From Euborellia annulipes (Eukaryota; Arthropoda; Insecta; Dermaptera; Anisolabididae): a stretch of DNA of 64,000 nucleotides. The DNA lies in contig JAKCPI010002751.1 of assembly GCA_023213315.1 (NCBI GenBank), positions 43,661-107,660 on the forward strand. Direction: 5' to 3'. The notes beneath the pieces were generated by a model that was given only the letters and a program-made list of their open reading frames with translations, did not search any database and was not told the origin of the DNA. The first letter of the stretch is position 1, and each line of letters begins with the position of its first letter. Shown here piece by piece: positions 46,195 through 57,411 of this stretch. Position numbers and translations under genes: made by a program.

Positions 46195-46400
46195 TTATTT
46201 AAGATCTTTTTCGACATCGGAGACCATTTACATTCATTCCTCTCTATTATTTAAATTTATTGGAAACCAATTAAATTGAAAATTTTTATTATTTTTTGTC
46301 TGTAAAGTTTATAATTTTTTTCTCCGCTCTGGGTCTCAACCCTTCAGCACACAACTCTGTGTAGATATTGTCTTCTATATATACTTTGATTTTTGTTTGT
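46195..46400 (-). mobile_element. SINE fragment
   Basis: TTTAAGATCTTTTTCGACAT, GGAGACCATTTACATTC is the reversed tail of the 45687-type SINE. A weak B-box complement (GGGTCTCAACCCTTC) lies near 46330, but no A box is clear. Confidence 0.5.
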
Positions 46401-47203
46401 TCGAAGATAGGCATCTCAACTCGCCAATTCATTAAACTATAGGATTATCCTACGACGGACCCTTCATTCACTCATTAATTTCTAAGGTGATTTACTAGGC
46501 ATTGAATGTCTAGCTTTATAGGAATTAAGCAAAAAATCAATCCACTAGTAAAAAAAAAATAGATACAGAAGAAATTTTTTTAGGAAAAATAAAAACGAAC
46601 GAATTTATAAACAATAAAAAAATTTTTAATAGCCTTTGACATTTCTTTTGTGCGTGGTAATATCAATATCAATATTTTATTTTATTTAATATATTAAAAT
46701 TTATTCAAAAACATTCCAATCATTGATAAATTTAAAAAAAAAAAATGGAAAATCACAACAGCCACTCAAAACTGAATCATTTGAATAAAATATCGAATAA
46801 ATTATATATTAAATTTACATAATTTTTTTATATTTAATTTCTTTTTTCAAATATATAGGCCTATAAAAAGGATGAAAGCCCATGTCAAAAGATGAACGAA
46901 ATATTTTTCTCTCAATTTATTTTTCTATCAATAAAATAGGTCAAATAGTGGAGGATAAAAAAAAAAGAGTGAAATCTGATAAAGCATTTTTTAAGGGCGG
47001 ATAAAAAAGAGAGAGAGAGAGAAAAAGAATGGCTGATTTAAATAGATGATACTCAAGAGTGGATGCAATTTGAGTCCGGATCATCTACGTTAATTTAGTC
47101 ATGAGAGAGAAAAAGAAAACGAGAGCAGGGAGGGGGTAATAGAAATTTGATTACTTTTCATCTAACTTTACCATCTTGCATGAAAAATATTAACTAATGT
47201 CGA
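46401..47203. other. AT-rich non-coding stretch
   Basis: GA-rich tract 47008-47028. Unique sequence 47040-47190. No gene. Confidence 0.5.
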
Positions 47204-47336
47204 ACACTGCACGGCTGGTGGCGCAACCAAACTGGTGGAGGAACCAATCAGACACCAAGTGAGATATGCTCTCTATGCTTACGTGTGGTGTCGCCGCTGG
47301 TTGCGCCACCGTGGTGTCCTAGTGGGATACCGGCCT
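47204..47336. mobile_element. GC-rich inverted-repeat MITE candidate
   Basis: GGTGGCGCAACCA (left) and TGGTTGCGCCACC (right) are perfect inverted copies about 80 bp apart. The outer flanks are only partly complementary. Much more GC-rich than the surroundings. Confidence 0.5.
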
Positions 47337-47482
47337 TAGAGGCGAACATATTTAATTCAATAACACGTCAATATTTTATTTAATCCTGAACACAGAATCT
47401 CTATGGAAACACGAAGAGGCATATTTAGGAATACTCCAAAAAAAAACCCAAGTTAATTTTAATAGTTTTTTCTTAGAGTATA

Positions 47483-47751
47483 GTCCAAAATCCCCGGGAC
47501 GTTTTTACAATGTATTACTATCAGGCTAATTTTCCGTGATTAGCTTCATTTTGTTGAGACGCCCAACTTTTTTCTCTTACAACAATTCTTGATTGTTGTA
47601 GCTAGCAAGGATAAAATATGTCGATTTGACGATTCTCAACAATCAAGAATTGTTGTAAGAGAAAAAGTTGGTCATCTCATCAAAATGAAGCTAATTACGG
47701 AAAATTAGCTTGATAGTAATAAATTGTAAAAATGGGCCTGGGATCTTGGAC
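47483..47751. mobile_element. TA-flanked foldback MITE
   Basis: A 269-bp element with arms of about 115 bp: GTCCAAAATCCCCGGGACGT with the complement of GTCCAAGATCCCAGGCCCAT, and CAACAATTCTTGATTGTTG with its complement. TA lies on both sides (47481-47482 and 47752-47753). Confidence 0.82.
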
Positions 47752-47935
47752 TAGTAGAATTTTCCTTATGTCAAAGATTTGAAATCAAGAAAATTAAATA
47801 TATTGGTACGTGTATACGGGCCATTAAAATTGCCAAGTTATTTTTCTTAAGCAAGTTTCTGAATAAGGCCCTAAAATAAAATTTTATATTCTTTAAACCA
47901 TTTCGATAGTAAGAGGAATGAAAATTAACAACAAT

Positions 47936-48105
47936 CCTAAAAGCCCACACACGTGCGGATCTGTTCCCGAGTCGAGCCGGACAGAAGGCCCGAACGGATC
48001 TGCTCGGCTCGGCTCGGCTCGCCACACACGGGCGGATTTGGTTCGTTTGAAGGCGAGCCGAGCCGGGCTTGCGTACTAAAGTACGGTGTGTATGAGGCGC
48101 TTAAG
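47936..48105. repeat. GC-rich repeat island
   Basis: Two direct copies of CCACACACGTGCGGATCTGT / CCACACACGGGCGGATTTGG, each followed by GAGCCG-type sequence, with a (CTCGG)n run at 48003-48021. A local GC island in AT-rich DNA, class unknown. The overlapping 84-codon frame is built from the pentamer. Confidence 0.5.
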
Positions 48106-48644
48106 GGTTTCTATGAATTTATATTAATATAATATTTATCGTGTTTGATAAATCAAATTTAATAGAATCATATTAATAAATAATAATAATCAAGTCACGG
48201 AAATCTAAAAAAAAATGAGTCCTCCAAAATGGAATGGAATAACTCAACAATGAAAAAAACGTACGTGTCCTCGTCACAGGCTTTCGAAGCTTTTTTAATA
48301 AAATCGGTCAAAAAGTAGTCTATTAAAAATATTACAAGCCGCGACGATAGTCATTGAGTCTGGAGAGGCTCCGCCCCTTGGAACTCTTCTAAATTTCCTT
48401 AATCAACTGCTTCAGACAACTCGTTTTAGACAATTAATATATAATATATAATGTATAATTTGTATCTATCAAACACCAACTCATTTGTCTTAAAAAAAAT
48501 TATTATTGTATTTGTTGAAATAATATTATTTTATTTATTTTAAAAAAAACCTCCTTCCTATATTCCTATGAAAATCAAAGAAAAAAGGAAATTGTAGTAT
48601 TTTTCATTTTAGAAATTTAAATATTTTATGATTATTGATTTTGA
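48106..48644. other. AT-rich non-coding stretch
   Basis: I see no gene, repeat family or structured element here. Confidence 0.5.
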
Positions 48645-48661
48645 TTTTTTACTTTCTCTTG

Positions 48662-48707
<46 letters not shown>

Positions 48708-49133
48708 AATATAAAGAGAAAGTATTGGATTTCATGTCAAAAATTCGATGTCGAGATTTTGATGGATCTTCACGTTTTGAGGTCCCCTGAATCCAAAAAG
48801 TGGTTTTCGCGACATGGTCTGTCTGTGTGTGTGGGTTCAATTTAAAGTTTGAAGGAAGCTATCAGGCTGAAATTTTATATATAAGTTAAACACCCCCCCG
48901 GGAGCGTGAAAATAAGCTTTTAATCAAAATCGGCCATAGAGTTCTAGTACTTTACTGATGTAGTTTTTCAATTTTTTCGATTTTCTCAAAATTTGCTGCG
49001 TTTTTTAACTTTGCCCATCAACCGTAGGTTGAGGTAAAGTTAATGTAATCGTAAAAAAAAATTGAAATTTTTCTGAAGCTGCCAAAATGCGTTTTGAGGT
49101 CCCCTGAATCCATTTAAGAAGTTTTTGGAATGA

Positions 49134-49172
<39 letters not shown>

Positions 49173-49836
49173 CTGTGGTAATTTTTTTCGTCAACGAAAT
49201 CTCAAAAACTATTCATTCAATTGTTTTGAAATTTTGCACCCATAAACTAGGAATAGAGGTCAAGGACTGAAAAGCTTTTGGTAAACATCGGACCATTAGG
49301 GGGGGGGGCTCTAGAGGGGGGACAAAATTTTTTTCTTACATAACCTATAATTTTTTTTTATATATTCAGAAACTAGACTTCCTTCCGAGTAAAATGATAT
49401 ATAATATGTATAACATCGGACCATCAGGGGAGGCTCTAGGGAGGGGGACAAAAAATTTTTTTCTTGAATAGTGGGTGGGCAAAGTTGTGCGCTCGGCTTA
49501 GTCCGACCCTTTATTTTTTTTTTTAATTCAAAAATCAATTATTTTTTTAGATGCTCTTTAAAATGTATATTCTCATTTTGCCATTGAAATCTTCTGAAGA
49601 CCACTTTACTCTTGTACTCCATAGAAAAGATAAGAGAAATGGTTGCCATGGTAACAAAATATAAATATTTTCCCATACTTATAAATTTTACATCTTGAAA
49701 TTCAAATGTAACGTACTGTCGGAAACTAAATATATGTCGACACGAAAAATCTGGTGTGACAAGCACAGAACACAACTTTCGATTACCGAAATTAAGAGAG
49801 AGTTGTGTGCTGGGCGACCAGTCACACCAGATTTTT
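48645..49836 (+). repeat. H1 repeat, full-length copy with nested H2
   Basis: Starts TTTTTTACTTTCTCTTGCC, with a (TA)n expansion in the 5' palindrome (48664-48704), then the body to TCTCAAAATTTGCTGCG. After the H2 insertion (49001-49524) it resumes at AATTCAAAAATCAATTATTT and ends in the 3' stem-loop with the box changed to AATTAAGAGAGAGTT. Confidence 0.93.
49001..49524 (+). mobile_element. H2 repeat, copy 3, inserted in H1
   Basis: Complete: TTTTTTAACTTTGCCCATCA, palindrome closing GGTAAAGTTAATG, GAGGTCCCCTGAATCC, (GT)n at 49139-49168, TTTCGTCAACGAAATCTC, two GGACCATNAGGGG blocks, TGGGCAAAGTTGTGCGC, hairpin TCGGCTTAGTCCGA, and TTTATTTTTTTTTTT. T-rich at both edges, within the poly-T/A tract of H1. 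Confidence 0.92.
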
Positions 49837-50040
49837 TCAAAAGAAGAGATAAAACAAAATCGCAATGCTTTCAAATAGAAAAATATTATTAAAAAATTTT
49901 TTTAGACTCTTTATTTGGTGATTTTGGGACTTAAATATTTTTCTTGGATTATCTAAAAGTGTGTAAAATTCAATTTCGAATTTCTAACGATAAGTGTAAC
50001 AAACAGAGAGTGACAGACGGACAGACACCCCTCAATTATA
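49837..50040. other. Spacer with GTCTGTC-core remnant
   Basis: GAGTGACAGACGGACAGACA near 50008-50027 is the reversed GTCTGTCCGTC core found in H1-like repeats, without other parts of the family. Confidence 0.35.
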
Positions 50041-51602
50041 CCGGGTGGGCCAATAGTGCGTGGACGGAAGATTATGGGCTTATTAACGGACATTTTTTAA
50101 AATTTGTTGATCGCACATAATGTGGTGCCCGTAGGGCTACAAATTAAAAATATTTTTGTTCCAATTGCACCTCATATACAGGGTGGTCCATATCAAAGTT
50201 ATGTTTTTTAAATGGAACGCCCTGTATATTATTGCATATTTGGATTCTACGGCCAATTTTAGTATGAGTTTATGTCATGCAATGTATGCTAAAACAAACT
50301 GTTTAGCCGCAAATCGGACTTTAGTGAAAAAACTGCTGTTTGGAAAAAATTGAATATCTCGCGAACTATAAAACTTAGGGAACTGTTCTTTTGTGAGGTT
50401 ACTAACCATGAAATGTACTAATGTAGGCCAGATGGGGAACCCGGAATTATTCTTATGTTGGGAGAAATGGCCATGCCAATTTGGAAAATTTCAATCATGG
50501 ATAACTTCATTTTTTCAAATGGAACATGCTACTTTTTTTTATGCCATGGGACGTGAAATTCAATTATCTTTCAGCTGATATAAGGTTGTCTATATCTATC
50601 TTTGGTAGTTTTCTTTTTATTCCAAAATATCTGATAACGAAAAAAAAAAATATTTATTATAGACAAAATAATTGAAAAAAAAAATCCAAAAGCAAAACAA
50701 AATCGTAATAAATGGACAAATTATGCTAAATATTCGAAAATGTCTTTTAATTTCCTTTAAAATCATTTATTTGAACTTCTCGAAATTAGGGTTATGTTCA
50801 GGTTAGGTGGTGCGCCATCTTGTTGACAAATCATAACCCGAATTTGAGCAAGCGGGACTTCTTTGAGAAGTTCAAATAAATGATTTTAAAGGAAATTAAA
50901 AGACATTTTCGAATATTTAGCATAATTTGTCCATTTATTACGATTTTGTTTTGCGTTTGGATTTTTTTTTCAATTATTTTGTCTATAATAAATATTTTTT
51001 TTTTTTCGTTATCAGATATTTTGGAATAAAAAGAAAACTACCAAAGATAGATATAGACAACCTTATATCAGCTGAAAGATAATTGAATTTCACGTCCCAT
51101 GGCATAAAAAAAGTAGCATGTTCCATTTGAAAAAATGAAGTTATCCATGATTGAAATTTTCCAAATTGGCATGGCCATATCTCCCAACATAAGAATAATT
51201 CCGGGTTCCCCATCTGGCCTACATTAGTACATTTCATGGTTAGTAACCTCACAAAGGAACAGTTCCCTAAGTTTTATAGTTCGCGAGATATTCAATTTTT
51301 TCCAGACAGCAGTTTTTTCACTAAAGTCCGATTTGCGGCTAAACGGTTTGTTTAGCATACATTGCATGACATAAACTCATACTAAAATTGGCCGTAGAAT
51401 CCAAATATGCAATAATATACAGGGCGTTCCATTTAAAAAACATAACTTTGATATGGACCACCCTGTATATGAGGTGCAATTGGAACAAAAATATTTTTAA
51501 TTTGTAGCCCTAAAGGCCCCACATTATGTGCGATCAACAAATTTTAAAAATGTCCGTTAATAAGCCCACAATCTTCCGTCCACGCACTATTGGCCCACCC
51601 GG
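50041..51602. mobile_element. 1.56-kb near-perfect palindromic element
   Basis: Arms 50041 to about 50786 and about 50862 to 51602 are almost identical reverse complements. Outer ends are CCGGGTGGGCCAATAGTGCG and its complement, and TATA flanks both sides (50037-50040, 51603-51606). Each arm holds an ATACAGGGTGGTCCATATC / GGAACGCCCTGTATAT mini-palindrome. The centre (about 50787-50861) is unique: AGGTTAGGTGGTGCGCCATC. Short frames (61-89 codons) recur mirrored and show no domain. A foldback DNA element of unknown class, able to form a long hairpin if transcribed. Confidence 0.9.
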
Positions 51603-52830
51603 TATACACTGTAAAAAAATATGAATTTTCATTCATATCTCATAAACTTTGGTGGTTTAATTTTAATAGACCAGGATATGAGCTAAAATTAATATACAAG
51701 TATATGAATAAGTATCGCTTTAAAAAAAATATGAATTTTCCTTCTTTTTCCAATTACTTTTCGTAGTTTAATTTTAATACACCCAGGATGTGAAATAAAA
51801 TTAATATAAAAGTTTATGAACAAATTACCAACTTTTAAACTTATCTTTTTCTTTGTGTGCCGCCAAATTTTGAAATCGTTAAAAGTGCACTGCGCGACAA
51901 GTTGAGAATCACTGGTCTAAACGTTCTCAAATAACTCGACTACCTCAAGGAATTTTTATTAATATTATTTTATAATTATTTTAAGGAAACTTGAAATTAT
52001 TCTTTTAAAATTTATTTCACAAATCTAAATTTTTTAAATTCTGGTTTGAAATTCGCGCTCTAAACTATTTAAATATTTATGAAGTATATTAAAATCATAC
52101 TAATTAAATAATTTTTATAAAGTAATTCAACTAAATAGCTATAGAAATTAAAATTAAAATTAACAATTTCACCAAAATAATTAATTTTAAAATATACAAG
52201 AAATTGGTTAGGTTGGCACCAGGTTGGCACCAAACCTTGACCAAATTCTGTTTTTTGAAGTAGCTGATTTAACGCATAGATAATTGAAAGTGTATTATTA
52301 TTTAAAATGAAATATAAATATTTAATCAATATATTGAAATAGGAACATTTTACTAACAAAATCGTAAGTATTGAATTTGAATTTTTTCATTGAAATTTTT
52401 TTTATCTCAATTTCAAATCCATTATTGTTTGTCATTTTTCAGGTGAGGTTAGTTTATACTCCAGCCAGGGAATAAACTCCAAACTGCAATGAAAATGTAA
52501 CTCTTTATTTCTTCTCAAAGAAGATGAAAATCGACATATTTTTTGTATTAAATAATTAAAATGATTTGTATTTGTGTTAAATTTACTTGGAAATGTATAA
52601 AAATTTATTTTTTGATACAAATTTATTATTTTAATACTTTAATTTGTTTTATTATTTAGTAAAATTGTATATTTTAATATAATATAATTTTTTTTTAATA
52701 AATAAAAAATAAAATAAATAAAAAAAACTATTATTTCACCTAGACCACTCACTTTCCCTCAAAACTATAAACTCGTAAGGACTTTAATTTTTGTTTATTA
52801 AAGCTTTTGTGGTTTGAAATATTATTATTA

Positions 52831-52959
52831 GGAGAATTTTTAATTATAGACCACATATTTGTATTAAATATTTATTAAAAATATATATATTTGTACAGTA
52901 TTTATATATTTTTAATAAATATTTAATACAAATATGTGGTCTATAATTAAAAGTTCTCC
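52831..52959. mobile_element. 129-bp palindromic MITE in C1, left unit
   Basis: GGAGAATTTTTAATTATAGA at the left, complementary end TCTATAATTAAAAGTTCTCC, with near-perfect arms of about 60 bp and TA on both sides (52829-52830, 52960-52961). Confidence 0.88.
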
Positions 52960-52999
52960 TACTTTCATTTTTCACAAAAAAGTAAATTATTTCTCATAA

Positions 53000-53240
53000 A
53001 CCCGTAATTTAAATTTCATATACCAAAAATGAATTTATTCATATACCCGTAATTTAAATTTCATATACCAAAAATGAATTTATTCATATAACCGAAAATG
53101 AATTTTTTCATATACCCGAATATGAAAAATTTCATATCTGGGTTTGTGAAAGTTCATTTTTGGTATATGACCTTTCTCATATACCCAAAATGAATATTCA
53201 TAAACAGTTTGTGTAACAGACTTCCTATACATGTGTATGA
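53000..53240. repeat. TTCATATACC minisatellite in C1, left unit
   Basis: Several copies of CATATACCCGTAATTTAAAT and CCAAAAATGAATTTATTCAT in alternating arrangement; many are themselves palindromic (TTCATATAC/GTATATGAA). Mirrored at about 53400-53620 in the right unit. Confidence 0.7.
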
Positions 53241-53656
53241 ATATGGCTCGAAAATTTTTAACAGTGTAGCCTATATATATTAGTTCTCAACACTTTGAAA
53301 GTTAATAGCGCGTTCAAATATGATCGACTAGTTCAAAAATTTAATGCTACACTGTTAAAAATTTTCGAGCCATATTCATACACATGTATAGGAAGTCTGT
53401 TACACAAACTGTTTATGAATATTCAATTTGGGTATATGAGAAAGTTCATATACCAAAAATGAACTTTCATATTCGGGTTTATGAAAAAATTCATTTTCGG
53501 GTATATGAATAAATTCATTTTTGGTATATGAAATTTAAATTACGGGTATATGAAAAAATTCATTTTCGGGTATATGAATAAATTCATTTTTGGTATATGA
53601 AATTTAAATTACGGGTTTATGAGAAATAATATACTTTTTTGTGAAAAATGAAAGTA

Positions 53657-53785
53657 GGAGAACTTTTAATTATAGACCACATATTTGTATTAAATATTTA
53701 TTAAAAATATATAAATACTGTACAAATATATATATTTTTAATAAATATTTAATACAAATATGTGGTCTATAATTAAAAATTCTCC
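53657..53785. mobile_element. 129-bp palindromic MITE in C1, right unit
   Basis: Mirror copy of the element at 52831-52959, with GGAGAACTTTTAATTATAGA at the left and TA on both sides (53655-53656, 53786-53787). Confidence 0.88.
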
Positions 53786-54365
53786 TAATAATAATATTTC
53801 AAACCACAAAAGCTTTAATAAACAAAAATTAAAGTCCTACGAGTTTATAGTTTTGAGGGAAAGTGAGTGGTCTAGGTGAAATAATAGTTTTTTTTATTTA
53901 TTTTATTTTTTATTTATTAAAAAAAAATTATATTATATTAAAATATACAATTTTACTAAATAATAAAACAAATTAAAGTAGGCCTATTAAAATAATAAAT
54001 TTGTATCAAAAAATAAATTTTTATACATTTCCAAGTAAATTTAACACAAATACAAATCATTTTAATTATTTAATACAAAAAATATGTCGATTTTCATCTT
54101 CTTTGAGAAGAAATAAAGAGTTACATTTTCATTGCAGTTTGATTGGAGTATTAACTAACCTCACCTGAAAAAAGACAAACTAATTGATTTGAAATTGAGA
54201 AAAAAAAAATTTCAATGAAAAAATTCAAATTCAATACTTACGATTTTGTTAGTAAAATGTTCCCAATATATTGATTAAATATTTATATTTCATTTTAAAT
54301 AATAATACACGTTCAATTATCTATGCGTTAAATCAGCTACTTCAAAAACAGAATTTGCTGGCAAC

Positions 54366-54738
54366 CAGAGTTGGCAAGTTTTATCCCGCCGAGTATAATG
54401 CACGGTTTTATACATGTATAAAACTATCGCGGATAAAACTAGGCCGATGTATAAAAGGTATAAAACTGTAAAAAACCAATTCTCTCACCCTGAAAAAACA
54501 GCTTAAAAGCTTTTCATATTTTATAATGTTTTAAAGCATTGGCTATGTTGTTTGCTTTTTATTTAGTGAATAATATAATCAAAATGTTAATAATTGAAAA
54601 ATGAAATTTTATTTGAACTTCCTTTCTCGTCGGGTTTGCGCATGCGCATCCAAGTTTTATACATTTTATACGTTTTATACAAGTTTTATCCGCAATTTTT
54701 GTATAAAACTGCAAAATTGTGTATAAAACCTTACTCTG
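54366..54738. mobile_element. hAT-type MITE in C1, right unit
   Basis: A 373-bp insertion absent from the left unit. Termini CAGAGTTGGCAAGTTTTATC and the complement of CAGAGTAAGGTTTTATAC. Flanking 8-mers CTGGCAAC (54358-54365) and GTGCCAAC (54739-54746) match at six of eight positions. TATAAAAC/GTTTTATAC strings recur inside. Confidence 0.75.
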
Positions 54739-55353
54739 GTGCCAACCTAACCAATTTCTTGTATATTTTAAAATTAATTATTTTGGTGAAATTGTTAATT
54801 TTAATTTTAATTTTTATAGCTATTTAGTTGAATTACTTTATAAAAATTATTTAATTAGTATGATTTTAATATACTTCATAAATATTTAAATAGTTTAGAG
54901 CGCGAATTTCAAACCAGAATTTAAAAAATTTAGATTTGTGAAATAAATTTTAAAAGAATAATTTCAAGTTTCCTTAAAATAATTATAAAATAATATTAAT
55001 AAAAATTCCTTGAGGTAGTCGAGTTATTTGAGAACGTTTAGACCAGGGATTCTCAACTTGTCGCGGTGCACTTTTAACGATTTCAAAATTTGGCGGCACA
55101 CAAAGAAAAAGATAAGTTTAAAAGTTGGTAATTTGTTCATAAACTTTTATATTAATTTTATTTCACATCCTGGGTGTATTAAAATTAAACTACGAAAAGT
55201 ATATGAAAAAAGAAGGAAAATTCATATTTTTTTTAAAGCGATACTTATTCATATACTTGTATATTAATTTTAGCTCATATCCTGGTCTATTAAAATTAAA
55301 CCACCAAAGTTTATGAGATATGAATGAAAATTCATATTTTTTTTTACAGTGTA

Positions 55354-56268
55354 ACTGATGCCGATCCCGCAATATGGAATTAATAAGACGAAGAAAAACG
55401 AGAGAGTAGGCCTAATCTTGTTTTTTTGTCATCTCAAAGTTATCTGCACTGTTTCTTTTGTCTAACAAGTTTTCTGTTCTAGTAGACGAGACTAACAAAA
55501 ATACAGAACTTGGAAAAACGATAATTAGACATGTATTAAAAATATATAATAATAGGAGGAAGTAATTTGTAGTATCACTTTTCCTGGCCAGGTAAAAAAT
55601 TTAGAGAAAAAAAAATTCATCTCATCAAATTTTTAACACAATTCCACACCAATTCTCGCTTATATCAAATAGGTCGAAATAATCTAACAGGAAGTAACAC
55701 TTGGCTTTTTCTCAACACGAAATATGAAAAAGTTGTGTCAAATCAGATTTTATTTTTAATGAAATACAAAACGTTTATTTTGAATTTGTGTGTGTGTATA
55801 TGTGTGTGTTATTTTCCTTTTGCGAATCAGAGGGATCTCTCCTTGCGGGTGGTTGATTATTGAACTGAATGGAATGGAACATAAGCTTTGCGTGAGGGCG
55901 AATTGCTTAAATCATACACACACAAAACGAGAAAGAGAGAGAGAGGGAGTGTAAGCTTTTGCTTTACGAATATCGTATGTGTTGGAGAGTTTCTCTCTCA
56001 CTCCCAGGGGCTTATCGGTGAAGGGGAGGAAAAGAGTAGTAGTGTCTAGGGAAGGGGAAAGGGAAGGGGGGTGCACCCCAAGAGCGTTTATTATCCTTTG
56101 AGAGCATTTGCATAAACAACGAGCAAATCACCCTCTCACTGGCCTAATCTCTTTAATTTCTTAGCCAAATACAAATCACATCGATCGTAACAAAAATTTT
56201 ACCTATTTGTTCTTATTATATACGGCTATATTACATGAAGATTTTAAAACAAGAGACACTCTCAAATC
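55354..56268. other. Non-coding stretch with island 55830-56170
   Basis: 55830-56170 is a complex, GC-balanced, unrepeated segment with GA and GGAAGGGG tracts and an octamer-like ATTTGCATAA (56106-56115). It resembles regulatory DNA more than coding DNA. No frame of note. Confidence 0.4.
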
Positions 56269-57411
56269 ATTCTCTAAAAACAGACGTTAAAATTTAACAC
56301 CAACAAATGGGTGTTAGAAAGTAAAGTAATAACATCAGCGCTATTCTCTAAACCAAGTTTTAACAGCGATGTTGAAATTTTATTTTTTAACACTAGGTGT
56401 TACCGATTCATATGAAGATAGCTAAGTTTTATGCTTGTTCATGTTTTTAGACCCCTCGATAACCTCTCGCGCATGCGCATTACTAACTTGATTTGTTATT
56501 TTCATTTTAATAGTCCATCTGAGACACCAGCGATAAAAAATGCTATTCTTTAAAAAAGTTTTAACAGCGACGTTAACATGTTGCTGTTATTTCAAAGCTC
56601 TCAAAATCATAACCTTACTTTTTAGGTTAAAGGTCATTTTTAATTAATTACGGTGTTTAAATATTAAAGGCACTCCCTAGACTTGACAAAAATTTTTAAC
56701 ACTATTGACTAAATGTTGACTCTTTTCCATTAAAGTTTTTGCTTACAGAATAGCAATTCGAGACAAAGAGGTGTTAAAATGAATTAACGCTGATTTCATA
56801 TATCATTTGATTTATTCGTTCATATAAATATCAATCAGGTCTATTCCCTAAAACGTTAACTTTTAACATCTGAAATAAGCGTTAATTCATTTTACCACCT
56901 CCTTGTCTCAAATTCCTATTCTGTAAGCCAAAGCTTTAACATTTAGTCAAAAGTGTTAAAAATTAATGCCATGTCTAGGAGGTGCCTTTTACATTTTAAC
57001 GCTGTATTTAATGCATCATCTTTAACCAAAAAGTAAGTTATAATTTTGACAGTTTTGAGATAAAAATAACATGTTTAAAGTCGCTTACACTCTTAAAATG
57101 CTGTTAAATCTTGGTTTAGAGAAAAGTATTTTTTACGGTATGTCAGATAGCCCTTCTAATTAATGTGAGAATAACATATCAAGTTAGTAATGCGCATGAG
57201 CGAGAGGTTATCGAGGGGTCTAAAAACACGAACAAGCATAAAACATAGCTATCTTCATATGGATAGTTAACACCTGGTGCTAAAAAGTAAAATGTTAACG
57301 TCGCTGTTAAAATTTGGTTTAGATAATAGCATTTTTTAACGCTGATGTTATTACTTTACTTTTTAACACCCAATTTATTATGTTAAATTTTAAGGTCTGT
57401 TTTTAGAGAAT
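56269..57411. mobile_element. M1 elements as an inverted dimer
   Basis: Left copy 56269 to about 56800 (+) starts ATTCTCTAAAAACAGACGTT and lacks its last 30-40 bp. Right copy 56841-57411 (-) starts ATTCCCTAAAACGTTAACTT and ends CTGTTTTTAGAGAAT, so it is complete. Both carry CCCCTCGATAACCTCTCG/its complement and GTTAAC boxes. Same family as 37948-38547. Confidence 0.78.

Larger units (their letters stand above)
51607..55351. mobile_element. C1 inverted dimer, 3.75-kb palindrome
   Basis: Two units in opposite orientation: 51607-53266 (starts CACTGTAAAAAAATATGAA, ends ATTTTTAACAGTG) and 53350-55351 (its reverse complement). TA lies outside every unit end (51605-51606, 53267-53268, 53348-53349, 55352-55353). 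An 83-bp spacer with these TAs lies between. Both contain the same nested 129-bp MITE at the same place, so one unit was copied from the other. The right unit also carries a 373-bp hAT-type MITE. No transposase frame. Confidence 0.88.

Noticed and set aside
52440..52452. Recursive splice-like TTTTTCAGGTGAGG in C1
   Set aside because: It lies in a transposable element, is mirrored in the other unit and has a weaker donor, so it is more likely incidental.
51607..55351. Two independent C1 insertions instead of an inverted dimer
   Set aside because: Both units hold the same nested MITE at the same place and mirror each other along their length apart from one later insertion, which independent insertions would not explain as simply.
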